Below, piece after piece: positions 14,023 to 22,457 of a stretch of DNA of 22,457 nt. The DNA is taken from IMG/VR virus record IMGVR_UViG_3300031772_000310, positions 1 to 22,457 of that record. One strand, written 5' to 3'. The DNA comes from a virus. Both the position numbers and the translations under genes were made by a program. Under the pieces are notes generated by a model that was given only the letters and a program-made list of their open reading frames with translations, did not search any database and was not told the DNA's origin. Every line of letters begins with the position of its first letter. Within the stretch, counting starts at the first letter, position 1.

Positions 14023-17000
14023 TCATTTTGGCTTCAATTTTTTGATGACGTCTTCCACCCGTGTGAATGCATCGGGAGCGCTCTCGTACTTGCCATAGGC
14101 ATCGTAGAAACCCATTGTCAGTGACGATTCAAACTTGCCCGGGGTCAGAGTGTGCGTCAAGCCCGTGATACCGTAGATGTTGTCCAACGTGGTACCTGTG
14201 TTAAAGTCAATGAAAAATTGTTGGGAATAATTGAGCAGAGGACATCCGATCGTTCGCAGCGTCAAGGCAGCTGGAATCACTTTCAAAGGAAGACCTCCTT
14301 GACCACCACCCGCAGGTGTAGCCGCAACTTTTTTGCCGGCATTGAGACCCAAAAGTTGAGCAGCTGTCAACTGAGCGTCCTGTTTTGTCGACAGGTGAGC
14401 TTCCAACACTGCTGATGCATTCATGCCATAGATGATGCTGGGGAGCGTCTTGGACACCAGGTGCTTGATCTTCTGATTGTTGATGTCAGCTGTCAGATTT
14501 CCATTTTTGACATGAGTCTTGATTGACCCGTCAGAACTGACTGACTGCCAAACGTCGGCATATATGGATTTTGCCACGGTATCTTCATCTTCTGAGCGAT
14601 CTTTGACCCATGGTTCAGGCTCAACTTCGATGATGTTTGTGCCGCCTCCAGGATTGTCTGACTTGAGAATTCGACTGGCTTGCTTGTACGGTGTCGAGGT
14701 CTTGTCATATATGTGAATTCTAACAATCTTTTTAAGTTGATCGTGGCCTGACTTCTGTTGGTCTGCAGCGGTCGGTGAGGCCGATCCGACACTGGATCCA
14801 GGACGTTCATAGTACCTCAGGGCATCGACAACTTCTGAGTCAGTTGCTTTCGCGTGGGTCGTCTCAACGTGAACTTCAATCTGCGGCATGACAAACGCCC
14901 CGCGCTTGCCATTGACCTGTGACGTTTTTGATTCGTAGTTGTCAGCCGGTGAGTCGCCCTTTTTGGCGCCTTTTTTGTCGATAAAATTCGGGTCACGGTT
15001 CGTGGGAGACCATGGCTTGAAGATGCCGGCTGAACGAAATCCGTAAGGAATAGCTCTGACGTCATTGATCTGAGCATCGACGGCTAGCTTGACGAATTCT
15101 TCGACTGTCATCAAATTGGTGCCTTTTTGTTCTACGACTTCTTTGTATTGTCGCAAGAAAACAGGCAGATCGATCGGAAATTCTGCGATATTGGTACACG
15201 AGGCCGGCCCGCAGAGATCGTTCAACATGTAAAAAATCACCTGATACTCATCGATTGTGTTGATCGTTAGAAGTGCAGGCGTCATAAAAACGCTGAACAG
15301 TTTACCGAATGAAACAACGGTTTTCTTCCAGTCGATTTTTCCACCTGATGGATCTTTTTCTTTGGTGAGTTCAACTGACAATTTGTCTTTTGTGTTGTAG
15401 AACTCAATTTGTGATAGCAACGGGTGATCGCCAGTGGCGCCCGTCTTTTCTTTCATTGATTCATTCTTTTCTTTAAAGGTCAAAAAGGGATCAAATCCGC
15501 GCGACAGTTCTTTCAACTTAGTCCGCGTCAACGCGGTTGCGACACCTTTTGATCTCTCTTTGAAGTTGAAGCGGTTCTTTTTGATGTCTCCTGCATACAG
15601 TTCTTTCAACTGTGATTTCAACAAACCGATTGTTTCTGGTGAAACAGTCCCCTTGTCGTTCAACGCTTTTTCAATTTTTGTTATCGCTTCTTGTGTATCT
15701 TTCACAGACCATCCGTCAGGAAATTGTCCGCTCTGTGCGGCGTCGAGCAACATGAACCCTCTGACTTCTTTATTGAGACCACTGGGTGGTTCTAGATGAA
15801 GGCCTCTCACGATGAGTCCCACTTTGTGAGCGATCTCATCTATTTTACGTTGAACTGTCGCAAATTGATCGTCACCGATGTTGGTCTTGATGTCACGGAG
15901 CTCGGAAATTGACTTGGTGAACAGCTGCAACGTGATCGTCACCTGACCCACGGCATCAAAAGAAAATCCCGAATTGGCGATGCCGTATGCCTCTTTGACC
16001 AGCATGTTATTGTTGATGAAATCAGCATAAGTCGCAGTGGCAGTGTCACCGTTGGGTTCATAAGGGTGACGCCAACCATACGTCAACCATATTGTCGACC
16101 GCGTATATGTCGTGGGTTGGATCAAGTCCGCGAGTTCTGCCAACCGCGAACGATCATGCAACTTGATGACTGCTGTCGCCTTCTTGTACGACATAATACC
16201 CTTTGTCGGCGTCACATTGATCGTCACGCTCTCGAGCGAGGCAAATGGCCGCGTCGGATCCAACACATCAACGTACCGTGAACCAGGCTTGATGGGATTC
16301 ATGTTAACCAACGTCTGGGGTGCTGTGAACAGCTCCATTCCCGCAGAAGTTTTGCTACTTTGACCGTTGGTCCATGAACGAGCATCAAACATTGCAGCAT
16401 CAGGAGTTCCATCAGTCACCTTGTCAGCACCCAACAAAAATTTCAACATGCCAGCTGACGCCAACTCGCGGCCTGTTTTGGCGTCTTTGTCAAACCCGCG
16501 ATCAAAGACAAACTCGAGCTCAAGGTAAGGCACGCACCGCGAGATGACAATCGTTGGCAAAAAATTCAGGAACAGTTCAACTTTTTGGGCATCACGCACC
16601 TTTGGATTGACATAGGGTGAATTAACCAAGATGATTGTCATTTGTCGATTTATGAATTTCTCCTCATCGAGAGCGCAAATCTTGGCCACGGTGATGTTTT
16701 TCTCAACATCCTTGCCATTTTTACCGACGTACATGTACGGATACTCGGCGGCTTCAATGTTACCGGCCGTTGAATAAAAACTGATGATCCTATCAAAGTC
16801 TTGCTCGGGTTTGCTGCCAGCGAGGGAAGCTCCTTGGTCACCTTTACCTTGACGGTAGGCCTTCAATTTTTCGAGCATGTTCTCTGAACTCGTCACACCA
16901 CCGCCGCCGGTCTCAAGCAACAATCGTTGCAGGACCCGAGTCAGGCTGTTTTCCTTGTTAGGATCGCCGATGCCGATCTTTTGGGCCACCAGCAAGTCAG

Positions 17001-17052
17001 CCGGCGTGACCATTCGAAAGATGCTCTCGAGCCTTGAAAAGTCAGCCGCCAC
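14023..17052 (-). CDS. Large tail/baseplate structural protein, hub-like
   Basis: A 1009-residue protein with the composition of a virion structural protein and no enzymatic motif. About residues 275-330 contain a beta-rich block (ESVTINVTPTKGIMSY, then STIWLTYGWRHPYEPNG). The final 85 residues include NYSQQFFIDFNTGTTLDNIY and GLTHTLTPGKFESSLTM, a pattern I associate with the C-terminal beta domain of baseplate-hub/gpD-like proteins. The central part is charged and lysine-rich. The GTG at 17052 gives the longest frame but overlaps the upstream gene by 112 bases and lacks a clear ribosome-binding site. ATG 17013, preceded by GAGAG, would shorten both protein and overlap. The gene lies after tape measure and LysM-like genes, consistent with baseplate assembly; the hub assignment is tentative. 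Confidence 0.75.
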   Translation of the reverse strand: MAADFSRLESIFRMVTPADLLVAQKIGIGDPNKENSLTRVLQRLLLETGGGGVTSSENMLEKLKAYRQGKGDQGASLAGSKPEQDFDRIISFYSTAGNIEAAEYPYMYVGKNGKDVEKNITVAKICALDEEKFINRQMTIILVNSPYVNPKVRDAQKVELFLNFLPTIVISRCVPYLELEFVFDRGFDKDAKTGRELASAGMLKFLLGADKVTDGTPDAAMFDARSWTNGQSSKTSAGMELFTAPQTLVNMNPIKPGSRYVDVLDPTRPFASLESVTINVTPTKGIMSYKKATAVIKLHDRSRLAELADLIQPTTYTRSTIWLTYGWRHPYEPNGDTATATYADFINNNMLVKEAYGIANSGFSFDAVGQVTITLQLFTKSISELRDIKTNIGDDQFATVQRKIDEIAHKVGLIVRGLHLEPPSGLNKEVRGFMLLDAAQSGQFPDGWSVKDTQEAITKIEKALNDKGTVSPETIGLLKSQLKELYAGDIKKNRFNFKERSKGVATALTRTKLKELSRGFDPFLTFKEKNESMKEKTGATGDHPLLSQIEFYNTKDKLSVELTKEKDPSGGKIDWKKTVVSFGKLFSVFMTPALLTINTIDEYQVIFYMLNDLCGPASCTNIAEFPIDLPVFLRQYKEVVEQKGTNLMTVEEFVKLAVDAQINDVRAIPYGFRSAGIFKPWSPTNRDPNFIDKKGAKKGDSPADNYESKTSQVNGKRGAFVMPQIEVHVETTHAKATDSEVVDALRYYERPGSSVGSASPTAADQQKSGHDQLKKIVRIHIYDKTSTPYKQASRILKSDNPGGGTNIIEVEPEPWVKDRSEDEDTVAKSIYADVWQSVSSDGSIKTHVKNGNLTADINNQKIKHLVSKTLPSIIYGMNASAVLEAHLSTKQDAQLTAAQLLGLNAGKKVAATPAGGGQGGLPLKVIPAALTLRTIGCPLLNYSQQFFIDFNTGTTLDNIYGITGLTHTLTPGKFESSLTMGFYDAYGKYESAPDAFTRVEDVIKKLKPK

Positions 17053-17348
17053 GTTAAGCCCACAAGACCGCTGACGTCTGCAAGGTCAGGAATGTTGATG
17101 ATGGTCCCAGGAGGAACCTGCATGCCCCAGCCGATGTTACTCGCGGCAGCCAAGACCCACCAATACCGAGCATCACCGTAGATGCTGCCAGCAAGCGTGT
17201 CAAGGCGTTCAACACCGCGGACCAACAATTGCTTTGTTTTGATGGTCCCGTTTGCGATTCCGGCGCGCAGGGCATCAATGCCTGACGTGGTCCCGTACTG
17301 ACGGCCGAAATCAATGACCGGTGTTCTAGAATACCTGCTGAATGCCAT
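16941..17348 (-). CDS. LysM-like baseplate protein (T4 gp53-type)
   Basis: A 135-residue protein starting MAFSRYSRTPVIDFG at ATG 17348, three bases after the previous stop and with GGGAG about eleven bases upstream. The core RLDTLAGSIYGDARYWWVL then AAASNIGWGMQVPPGTIINIP has the classic LysM/gp53 pattern found in baseplate wedge proteins of contractile-tailed phages. Homologues usually end soon after the 'P.G..I.IPDL.DV' strand, reached here near residue 93. The remaining 40 or so residues are Arg- and Trp-rich and are read from DNA that also encodes the N-terminus of the next gene in another frame. That tail may be real but poorly conserved, or tolerated. No slippery heptamer for a frameshift was found at the junction. 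Confidence 0.85.
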   Translation of the reverse strand: MAFSRYSRTPVIDFGRQYGTTSGIDALRAGIANGTIKTKQLLVRGVERLDTLAGSIYGDARYWWVLAAASNIGWGMQVPPGTIINIPDLADVSGLVGLTWRLTFQGSRASFEWSRRLTCWWPKRSASAILTRKTA

Positions 17349-17351
17349 ACG

Positions 17352-20300
17352 TTACTTGGCTCCCTTGTCAGAATCAGGCCCGTGTGCGAAGAAGCCGATC
17401 GGGTAAATGGGTGCTCTGTTATACCCTTGTGAATCGAGACCCGGAGAAATGTCATGGATGGGACTAAATGAGATAGTGACCTTACACATCTTGGGTGCCT
17501 TATTCCCGGGATCTGTGTCCCAGGTGACCTGAGAATACCAGTCGAAGTTCATCGAGTCAATGAAACCTGCCAGACCTTTGCCACCGGCAGAACGAAAAGA
17601 TTTCACTAGGGCATTTTTCTCAATGTCGAGGAACTCTGACAAGTCTTTGACGGCCTCATTTTCACTAGCAAAGAGCTCGTCAAAGATTTCTTTTTGAGTT
17701 TTTCCAGTCGGCAACAACTGTCCAAGCGCTACGACATATTCACCTCCAATAATTCTGTGTTTAGGATCATCTGAGTTATCGTATTGTTTTTTGATGTAGG
17801 AGATCCATTCACCTTGTTTTTTTGAATCTGTAATTCCGATGTCTTTCAAAAAGACGCTATCAGGAACCTGAGGTTTGACAAAAATGATCCAATCATTGTC
17901 AGGATCTTTTCCTGTAATCTTACACGGAATATATGCAGCATCACCATTGATTGTCCAATTGGGTGCTTTGTCTTTATTTCCGCCACCACCACCAACCGAC
18001 AATCCATCGTCGGTTTTAGCGTCGAGCACGCCACCAGGAACTAGTATCCATGTTCCAGCCATGGATTTAATTTTGTCTTCGATCTTTTTTTGCGCATCCT
18101 TAGCCTTGCTACCATCCAATTTCAATGCACCTTTACCGAATTGTGCCTCAGGTAGCGTTGCTCCAAACAACCTTGCAAGGGCAAATCGAGAGTAATTGGT
18201 CGTCAACAAATTACCAAGCCTGATTCTAATCATCGGTGAAGCACCCATCATTTGACTGAAAGGCTGTGTAAAATTGTACTTTGCAGTCGGATCTGTTAGT
18301 CTACGACCTTCCGTATACTGAGGGTAGACCAGTGTTACAAGCTTGTTGATCTTGACCCACATGTCATTGAAATCTGTCGTTGACGTGGCCGCCACAAAGA
18401 AACTCATGCCGATCTTACGGTGGGTGCCCTTATAGATCTTGACTGGTTCTACGCGGCCGAAGCCTTCTGTTGATTCATAACTTGCCGCGTAATCATCAGT
18501 CAATGACGCTAGAAATGCGTGAAACGCGATGACTTCATTGGTCCGAATGTCGTGAAAATAGAAAGGAACGTACTCAGCGTCTAGTACAGATTCGATCTTT
18601 TTCAATGTCGCAATGTCATCAGACTCACCGGCATCACCGTGAGGAATTCTATTGCCATTTGTTTTAGCTTCATCATCGCTCAACAAGCGATAAAATGATC
18701 GTGTTTGTTCTTCTTGCAATCCCAAACCGCTTTGAAACCCTCCCAATGTTTGCGCAACGGGTTGAATACCCGCAATACTATTGGGCAACAAATAAAGCGA
18801 AGCTGCCCGATTCGAAGCCCATGCCAACTTAAGACTTGGAGTACCATCAGGTGCATTCAGTCGATTTTTAGCAAAAGTTGCAATTGGATCATCGTTACCG
18901 ATACTATCAATTCTAGATTTACGCTTGGGTTCTTCATCTCGACCTGGAATTGTTTCAGCCGGATTATCTGTCTTGAGCGCATCTCCGAGGCTGGCGAACA
19001 CATTGATCGCAGAGATCAATTTTGATGTTCGAATGACATCTATCAAGGCTAGAATTTTCTTGATAGCCGCGATCAAATTGCCACTAAAGGCTTTCTTGAT
19101 CTTATCAATGATGATGACAATTGATCTGATGATGGCTCGAGCCACGACGCTATTATACCCGGGTGAATCTGCGGGTTTTGTGATGGCTGACACCAATGCG
19201 CCTACAATGGGAGGCGCATCGTCGTCAATTCCAAAAAACGCATGAACACCAGCTGAAACGGCTTCTTTTAGAGGCGTGATGGTAAAACGAATGCCCAATA
19301 GCGAAGCAATGTCGAGCGACAACAAGGCACCGATGCCGCTGGTCGCTTGGTGTTTAGTGACAGTTGACCTGCCCAAAATAAACCTACCGTCAGGATTCTT
19401 GCGAGGCTCAGGTGTTCCTTTTGCTAGACCCAAGATGAGACCCAAACCATCGAAAAGAATGCCAATTGCGGCTGTCAAAGCAGCAGAAAGAGCGACCATT
19501 CCCAGTGCCGACATGCCATCATATTGATCCAGGGTGTTGTTCATGGTGCCGTACGACAGGTCTGCCATATTGATGATGTTAGCATCAGGGACCTCGTCGT
19601 TCGTCAAGTTATTCAAGACGTCGTTGGCCTCGAGAATCGAAAAATTAATACGCTCGGCACCGAGCTGGGCAAAACTGGGCAGGATTGCCGCGGCTTCAGT
19701 TCCTGCAGAACTCGGGCTAGCATTTGATGTTGAACGTATCTCGTGACCTCCTCTGATCGACAACGAAATACCGACCTGGGCCATTCGATTCATCGAAATT
19801 GTGCCGTACTTAGGAGAGTGAAGGTCGAAATTTGCCCCACGAGCAGTGAAATTAGCATCGGCAGTGAATCGATTATTGGCTAGCACTCCTGCAGTATACG
19901 GTGCCAAGGTTCCCAATGGAACAACCGGTGGAGCCGCGGCAGGATCAACTTGAGGCAACAGTTCATTTCCTGTCACAAACGTTCGATCGTCGGCGACAGA
20001 CTTACCTTTTTTAAGCTTTGTCAGCTTCAAATTAGGAGGAGTGAACTTGACATCGCCTCCTTTTTGCCACACTGACTTTAGGTCTGGTGAAGTATCTACT
20101 GTACCGGTCAGCGTCTTTTTGCCTTGGGTGAACCACTTGGAATTTTTAGCAGTGTGATCAGGGCTCGGGATCACCGGTGTGGTGTTATTGACGCCGACGA
20201 TGCTAGTGTCGACTGGAAATCCTGCTGCGTCTACTGGCAGTGTTCCGTCTATTGCCACATAGTTGAGCTGCGTTTTCTTGCCCAAATAGTCAGCCAGCGT

Positions 20301-20477
20301 CTTCTTGGTGACTCGACCGATGTCTTTGGTCGGGGGCTCGTTCTTGTCAACATGAATGTCGCCGTGATCGGTCGGAACAGGGTAGTTGGGATCATCAGGG
20401 GCCCGCGGGTCTCCGACGTCGAACGTATACGTCTTACCGTCAATATCGAAACCAGGTGTACCCGTCTTGGTGCTCAT
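17352..20477 (-). CDS. Large tail/baseplate structural protein
   Basis: A 1041-residue protein with no catalytic motif. The first 320 residues are Pro/Asp/Thr-rich and low in Cys. Two long hydrophobic stretches follow, at about 322-352 (MSALGMVALSAALTAAIGIL and continuing) and about 440-500 (ARAIIRSIVIIIDKIKKAF and continuing). These could be membrane-inserting or simply buried helices. Around 635-775 is a compact domain, EYVPFYFHDIRTNEVIAFHA through GFGRVEPVKIYKGTHR to VKINKLVTLVYPQYTEGRR, of a type seen to my recollection in large structural proteins of big phages. The C-terminal part is beta-rich. The start ATG 20477 lies two bases after the upstream TAA. Its position between tape measure and the LysM-like protein suggests a baseplate or tail-tip role. 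Confidence 0.75.
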   Translation of the reverse strand: MSTKTGTPGFDIDGKTYTFDVGDPRAPDDPNYPVPTDHGDIHVDKNEPPTKDIGRVTKKTLADYLGKKTQLNYVAIDGTLPVDAAGFPVDTSIVGVNNTTPVIPSPDHTAKNSKWFTQGKKTLTGTVDTSPDLKSVWQKGGDVKFTPPNLKLTKLKKGKSVADDRTFVTGNELLPQVDPAAAPPVVPLGTLAPYTAGVLANNRFTADANFTARGANFDLHSPKYGTISMNRMAQVGISLSIRGGHEIRSTSNASPSSAGTEAAAILPSFAQLGAERINFSILEANDVLNNLTNDEVPDANIINMADLSYGTMNNTLDQYDGMSALGMVALSAALTAAIGILFDGLGLILGLAKGTPEPRKNPDGRFILGRSTVTKHQATSGIGALLSLDIASLLGIRFTITPLKEAVSAGVHAFFGIDDDAPPIVGALVSAITKPADSPGYNSVVARAIIRSIVIIIDKIKKAFSGNLIAAIKKILALIDVIRTSKLISAINVFASLGDALKTDNPAETIPGRDEEPKRKSRIDSIGNDDPIATFAKNRLNAPDGTPSLKLAWASNRAASLYLLPNSIAGIQPVAQTLGGFQSGLGLQEEQTRSFYRLLSDDEAKTNGNRIPHGDAGESDDIATLKKIESVLDAEYVPFYFHDIRTNEVIAFHAFLASLTDDYAASYESTEGFGRVEPVKIYKGTHRKIGMSFFVAATSTTDFNDMWVKINKLVTLVYPQYTEGRRLTDPTAKYNFTQPFSQMMGASPMIRIRLGNLLTTNYSRFALARLFGATLPEAQFGKGALKLDGSKAKDAQKKIEDKIKSMAGTWILVPGGVLDAKTDDGLSVGGGGGNKDKAPNWTINGDAAYIPCKITGKDPDNDWIIFVKPQVPDSVFLKDIGITDSKKQGEWISYIKKQYDNSDDPKHRIIGGEYVVALGQLLPTGKTQKEIFDELFASENEAVKDLSEFLDIEKNALVKSFRSAGGKGLAGFIDSMNFDWYSQVTWDTDPGNKAPKMCKVTISFSPIHDISPGLDSQGYNRAPIYPIGFFAHGPDSDKGAK

Positions 20478-20479
20478 CT

Positions 20480-20740
20480 TTATCCAATTGAGCCTGAAAC
20501 ATCAGGTCCAGTGTTAACTAGTACTGGGTCGCCAGTCAGACCCCGGGCGAGTTCAGCTTGAGCCTCAGGATTTTCTTTGATCTGGTCTGCAAATTCTTCC
20601 ATCTGCATCACCACGTCGATGATCAAATTTTGGACAGCTGATTCAATTTGGGACCGTTCTTCTGCAGGCAATCCTGTCATCACGCTACGATACAAGGGTT
20701 CATCCGCCAGTTGGTCGATGATTTGTTTCTTAGTGCGCAT
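20480..20740 (-). CDS. Small helical protein between tape measure and baseplate genes
   Basis: An 86-residue acidic protein starting MRTKKQIIDQLADEPLYRSV at ATG 20740. An AGGA ribosome-binding site lies seven bases upstream, inside a 12-base palindrome. The body is helical (EERSQIESAVQNLIIDVVMQ, then MEEFADQIKENPEAQAELA) with a short Gly/Pro-rich end (GDPVLVNTGPDVSGSIG). No Cys, signal peptide or membrane segment is visible. Its location suggests a tail assembly or minor structural protein, but no family is recognised. Confidence 0.7.
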   Translation of the reverse strand: MRTKKQIIDQLADEPLYRSVMTGLPAEERSQIESAVQNLIIDVVMQMEEFADQIKENPEAQAELARGLTGDPVLVNTGPDVSGSIG

Positions 20741-20741
20741 G

Positions 20742-20753
20742 GTAGGATCCTAC
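20742..20753. repeat. 12-base perfect palindrome over the ribosome-binding site
   Basis: GTAGGATCCTAC is a perfect palindrome starting two bases upstream of the ATG at 20740. It contains the AGGA ribosome-binding site of that gene on the minus strand. It could fold into a short 4-bp hairpin that partly hides the site, or bind a dimeric protein. Either role is inferred. Confidence 0.45.
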
Positions 20754-20762
20754 ACCTTTTTT

Positions 20763-20780
20763 CTCAAGATTATTCTTGAG
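20763..20780. repeat. Inverted repeat, 7-bp stem and 4-base loop
   Basis: CTCAAGA-TTAT-TCTTGAG is a perfect hairpin-forming repeat, 20 bases past the tape-measure stop. On the minus strand it is followed by six A residues, not a U-run, so it does not fit an intrinsic terminator in the direction of the genes. On the plus strand the T-run precedes the stem. A role in mRNA processing or stability, or as a binding site, is possible. Confidence 0.5.
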
Positions 20781-20799
20781 CCCTCTGAGATGCCGCTAG

Positions 20800-22457
20800 T
20801 CACTTAGGTTGGGCAGGTATTTGAACGGGAGAACCTTGGTTAGGAGGCAACGGCGAGGTGCTCTTATCGTGGTTTTCCTCGCTAGTAGCAAAATTGAGGC
20901 GGTCGCGGATGATCGATTTTTCACGGAGGACCATTGACTTCTCAAGATCGTCAGCATTCATCGTGACAGTAAAACTGACGTTCATGACAACGTCTTTGTT
21001 TTTGATCTGATAATTGAATTTTCCGCCCAAACCGATGCCTGTTGCAAAGCTCTTCAATTTGGCATCGAGCTTCAGGTCAGGCAAGCTGCCCATGGCTTCG
21101 TTCAACTTGTTGGCATTGTCGACCATATCACTGATGGCCTTCAGGCCTTGCACCATTGCAGCCACGCCAGAATTGCTAAAAACAGTCAGTGAATCACCGA
21201 ATGCCTTTGCATGGATTGCCGCGAGGGCAATGTCAGCCAACACAGGGGCAGTGAATGACGTTCCCATTTTACGTACAGTTTCAATGGTGTGATTCAAAGC
21301 GACAGAAGCAACGAAAACAACGTCTGGGTTGAATCCCTTTGAAACATCTACTGTATGCTTTGAAAAGTCACTGACCTGGCCCATCAATTCATTGAGCGAC
21401 GTAAAAGCACTCTTCAAGTTGGTAATTTGAGGTCCGGCCTTGGCGAATGCAACTAGTTCAGGAGACGTCAAATTGTCTTTTAGCTCGACCAGAGGAGGTT
21501 TTGACGTGCCAAAGGCCGCAGTGTTGACCAACCGAGAGATGAACAACGCCATGTCGGCGACGGTTTTAACCAACGGATCGAGTGCCGCAGGGCCTGCTGG
21601 AATACTGCCCGCAAATCTTTTGATCGATCCCAACAGTTCACTCATCAGACCGAACGTTGACTGCAATATCTCCAGTTGCGGCTTGGCAGCTGCTAGTGCA
21701 GCAACGACTGGATTTTTCAATGCTCCGGTGACAGCGGGCAACATGTCTGGACTGGTTGCCAATTCTTTCAACAATTTGCCGGCGGCGGCAACATTTGTCT
21801 TCATTGCCTCAAGTCCACTCAGGTCGATCGCCTTCCCACCGCCAGCAGGTTCAATCTTTTCTCCTTTTCCTGCTGGCTTTGTAGCATCTGCGACTTGAGC
21901 GCCGATCGGTTTAGCCTGTTTTTGGGCTGCTTCGCCCGTTTTCTTCATTTTTTCAGCCATGGCCTGAGGCATCTTGTCGGTGCCTTTATCGAAGCCTTTA
22001 GCAATATCATCACCGATGTCTTCAAACACCTTGGACGGTGATGAAATCTTGAAAGCTTTTTTGGCAATTTCAATCAAGTTCTTGAAGACAGGAATGTCAA
22101 GCAACTTGTTGAGTGCATTAGTGATTCCCTCAACGACTAGTTCGAACAGTGCCATCACTGGTTTCAAGCCAAAGACGGTGGCAATGATATCCCAAGCTTT
22201 TCTAAAAACGCCAGGTATCACATCAAGAACCTTATTGAAAATAGAACTCAAGGGTGTGAGAACGTTTTCAGTAAAAAAGGAACCAACTGTTGACCAGTCG
22301 GTTTTCACGTTATTCCATACCGCTGACATAACTGTTGAAATCAAACCCAAAAAATTAAAGATCGCGCCGACGACGCCTGAACTCTTGAATGCCGCTGAAA
22401 TATCACTGAACAACCCTGAGATCTTGCCCATCACAGTGCTCAACACTGTGAAGTATA
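20800..22457 (-). CDS. Tail tape-measure protein, C-terminal part (5' end cut by window edge)
   Basis: The frame is open from the right edge of the window without a stop. A GTG at 22446 is the first in-frame start candidate, but the gene very likely begins outside. At least 551 residues are visible. Hydrophobic helices (VVGAIFNFLGLISTVMSAVW, then VLDVIPGVFRKAWDIIATVFG) precede the diagnostic segment KISSPSKVFEDIGDDIAKGF, the 'SPSKVF..IG..IA.GF' motif common near the C-terminus of phage tape-measure proteins. A Lys/Ala/Gly-rich linker and a long Ala- and Leu-rich helical region follow, then a short beta segment (GGKFNYQIKNKDVVMNVSF). The protein sets tail length and may reach the membrane during DNA injection. 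It lies upstream of the baseplate genes, the normal order. Confidence 0.88.
   Translation of the reverse strand, partial: YFTVLSTVMGKISGLFSDISAAFKSSGVVGAIFNFLGLISTVMSAVWNNVKTDWSTVGSFFTENVLTPLSSIFNKVLDVIPGVFRKAWDIIATVFGLKPVMALFELVVEGITNALNKLLDIPVFKNLIEIAKKAFKISSPSKVFEDIGDDIAKGFDKGTDKMPQAMAEKMKKTGEAAQKQAKPIGAQVADATKPAGKGEKIEPAGGGKAIDLSGLEAMKTNVAAAGKLLKELATSPDMLPAVTGALKNPVVAALAAAKPQLEILQSTFGLMSELLGSIKRFAGSIPAGPAALDPLVKTVADMALFISRLVNTAAFGTSKPPLVELKDNLTSPELVAFAKAGPQITNLKSAFTSLNELMGQVSDFSKHTVDVSKGFNPDVVFVASVALNHTIETVRKMGTSFTAPVLADIALAAIHAKAFGDSLTVFSNSGVAAMVQGLKAISDMVDNANKLNEAMGSLPDLKLDAKLKSFATGIGLGGKFNYQIKNKDVVMNVSFTVTMNADDLEKSMVLREKSIIRDRLNFATSEENHDKSTSPLPPNQGSPVQIPAQPK

Noticed and set aside
17040-17060. 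Possible programmed -1 frameshift fusing the LysM-like protein to the 1009-residue protein.
   Set aside because: The frame relationship fits a -1 shift, but there is no X-XXY-YYZ slippery heptamer or clear downstream structure at the junction; a simple gene overlap is more likely.
20763-20780. Intrinsic terminator after the tape-measure gene.
   Set aside because: The stem is followed by A residues, not U residues, on the transcribed-gene strand, and the T-run on the plus strand comes before the stem.
1-22457. tRNA genes, CRISPR arrays, insertion sequences, integrase or attachment sites.
   Set aside because: None seen on reading both strands; gaps between genes are too short to hold most of these, and no transposase or integrase motifs occur in the frames.

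Overview
The window is a compact piece of a large tailed-bacteriophage genome, most likely a contractile-tailed (myovirus-like) phage. All 25 supported genes lie on the minus strand, so they read from high to low coordinates. Most are separated by only a few bases or by ATGA/GTGA-type overlaps. No tRNA, rRNA, CRISPR array, integrase, transposase or host-type gene was seen. The host cannot be named. The phage carries an adenosylcobalamin-dependent ribonucleotide reductase, so the infected cell presumably contains coenzyme B12 (inference).

Region 1 (22457 down to about 14023) is a tail/baseplate block: the C-terminal part of a tail tape-measure protein, a small helical protein, a 1041-residue structural protein, a small LysM-like (T4 gp53-type) baseplate protein, and a 1009-residue hub-like structural protein. 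The order tape measure then baseplate is the usual one.

Region 2 (about 13990 to 6678) is a replication/recombination block. It holds an A-family DNA polymerase made only of the polymerase domain, an HD-domain phosphohydrolase, a small basic-tailed protein, then a likely promoter with an operator-like palindrome, followed by an ssDNA-binding protein, RecA-type recombinase, trimeric dUTPase, 5'-3' exonuclease/flap endonuclease and DnaB-like helicase.

Region 3 (6663 to 252) mixes nucleotide metabolism with small unknown genes. A class II ribonucleotide reductase is followed by four consecutive small helical proteins that share an N-terminal motif. Next come two small Cys/His-containing proteins, flavin-dependent thymidylate synthase ThyX, a thymidylate kinase, a small conserved protein and a dimeric dUTPase/MazG-type pyrophosphatase. 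Together, NrdJ, ThyX, Tmk and two unrelated dUTPase folds form a nearly self-sufficient route to dTTP with dUTP removal, feeding the adjacent replication proteins.

Region 4 (1-247) is the 5' part of a gene that resembles tail-tube proteins, which suggests that the DNA-metabolism block sits between two structural blocks.

The least explained features are the run of small proteins sharing an N-terminal helix motif, the palindromes near the ssb and tail genes, the exonuclease-less polymerase, and a 112-base overlap of two baseplate genes.
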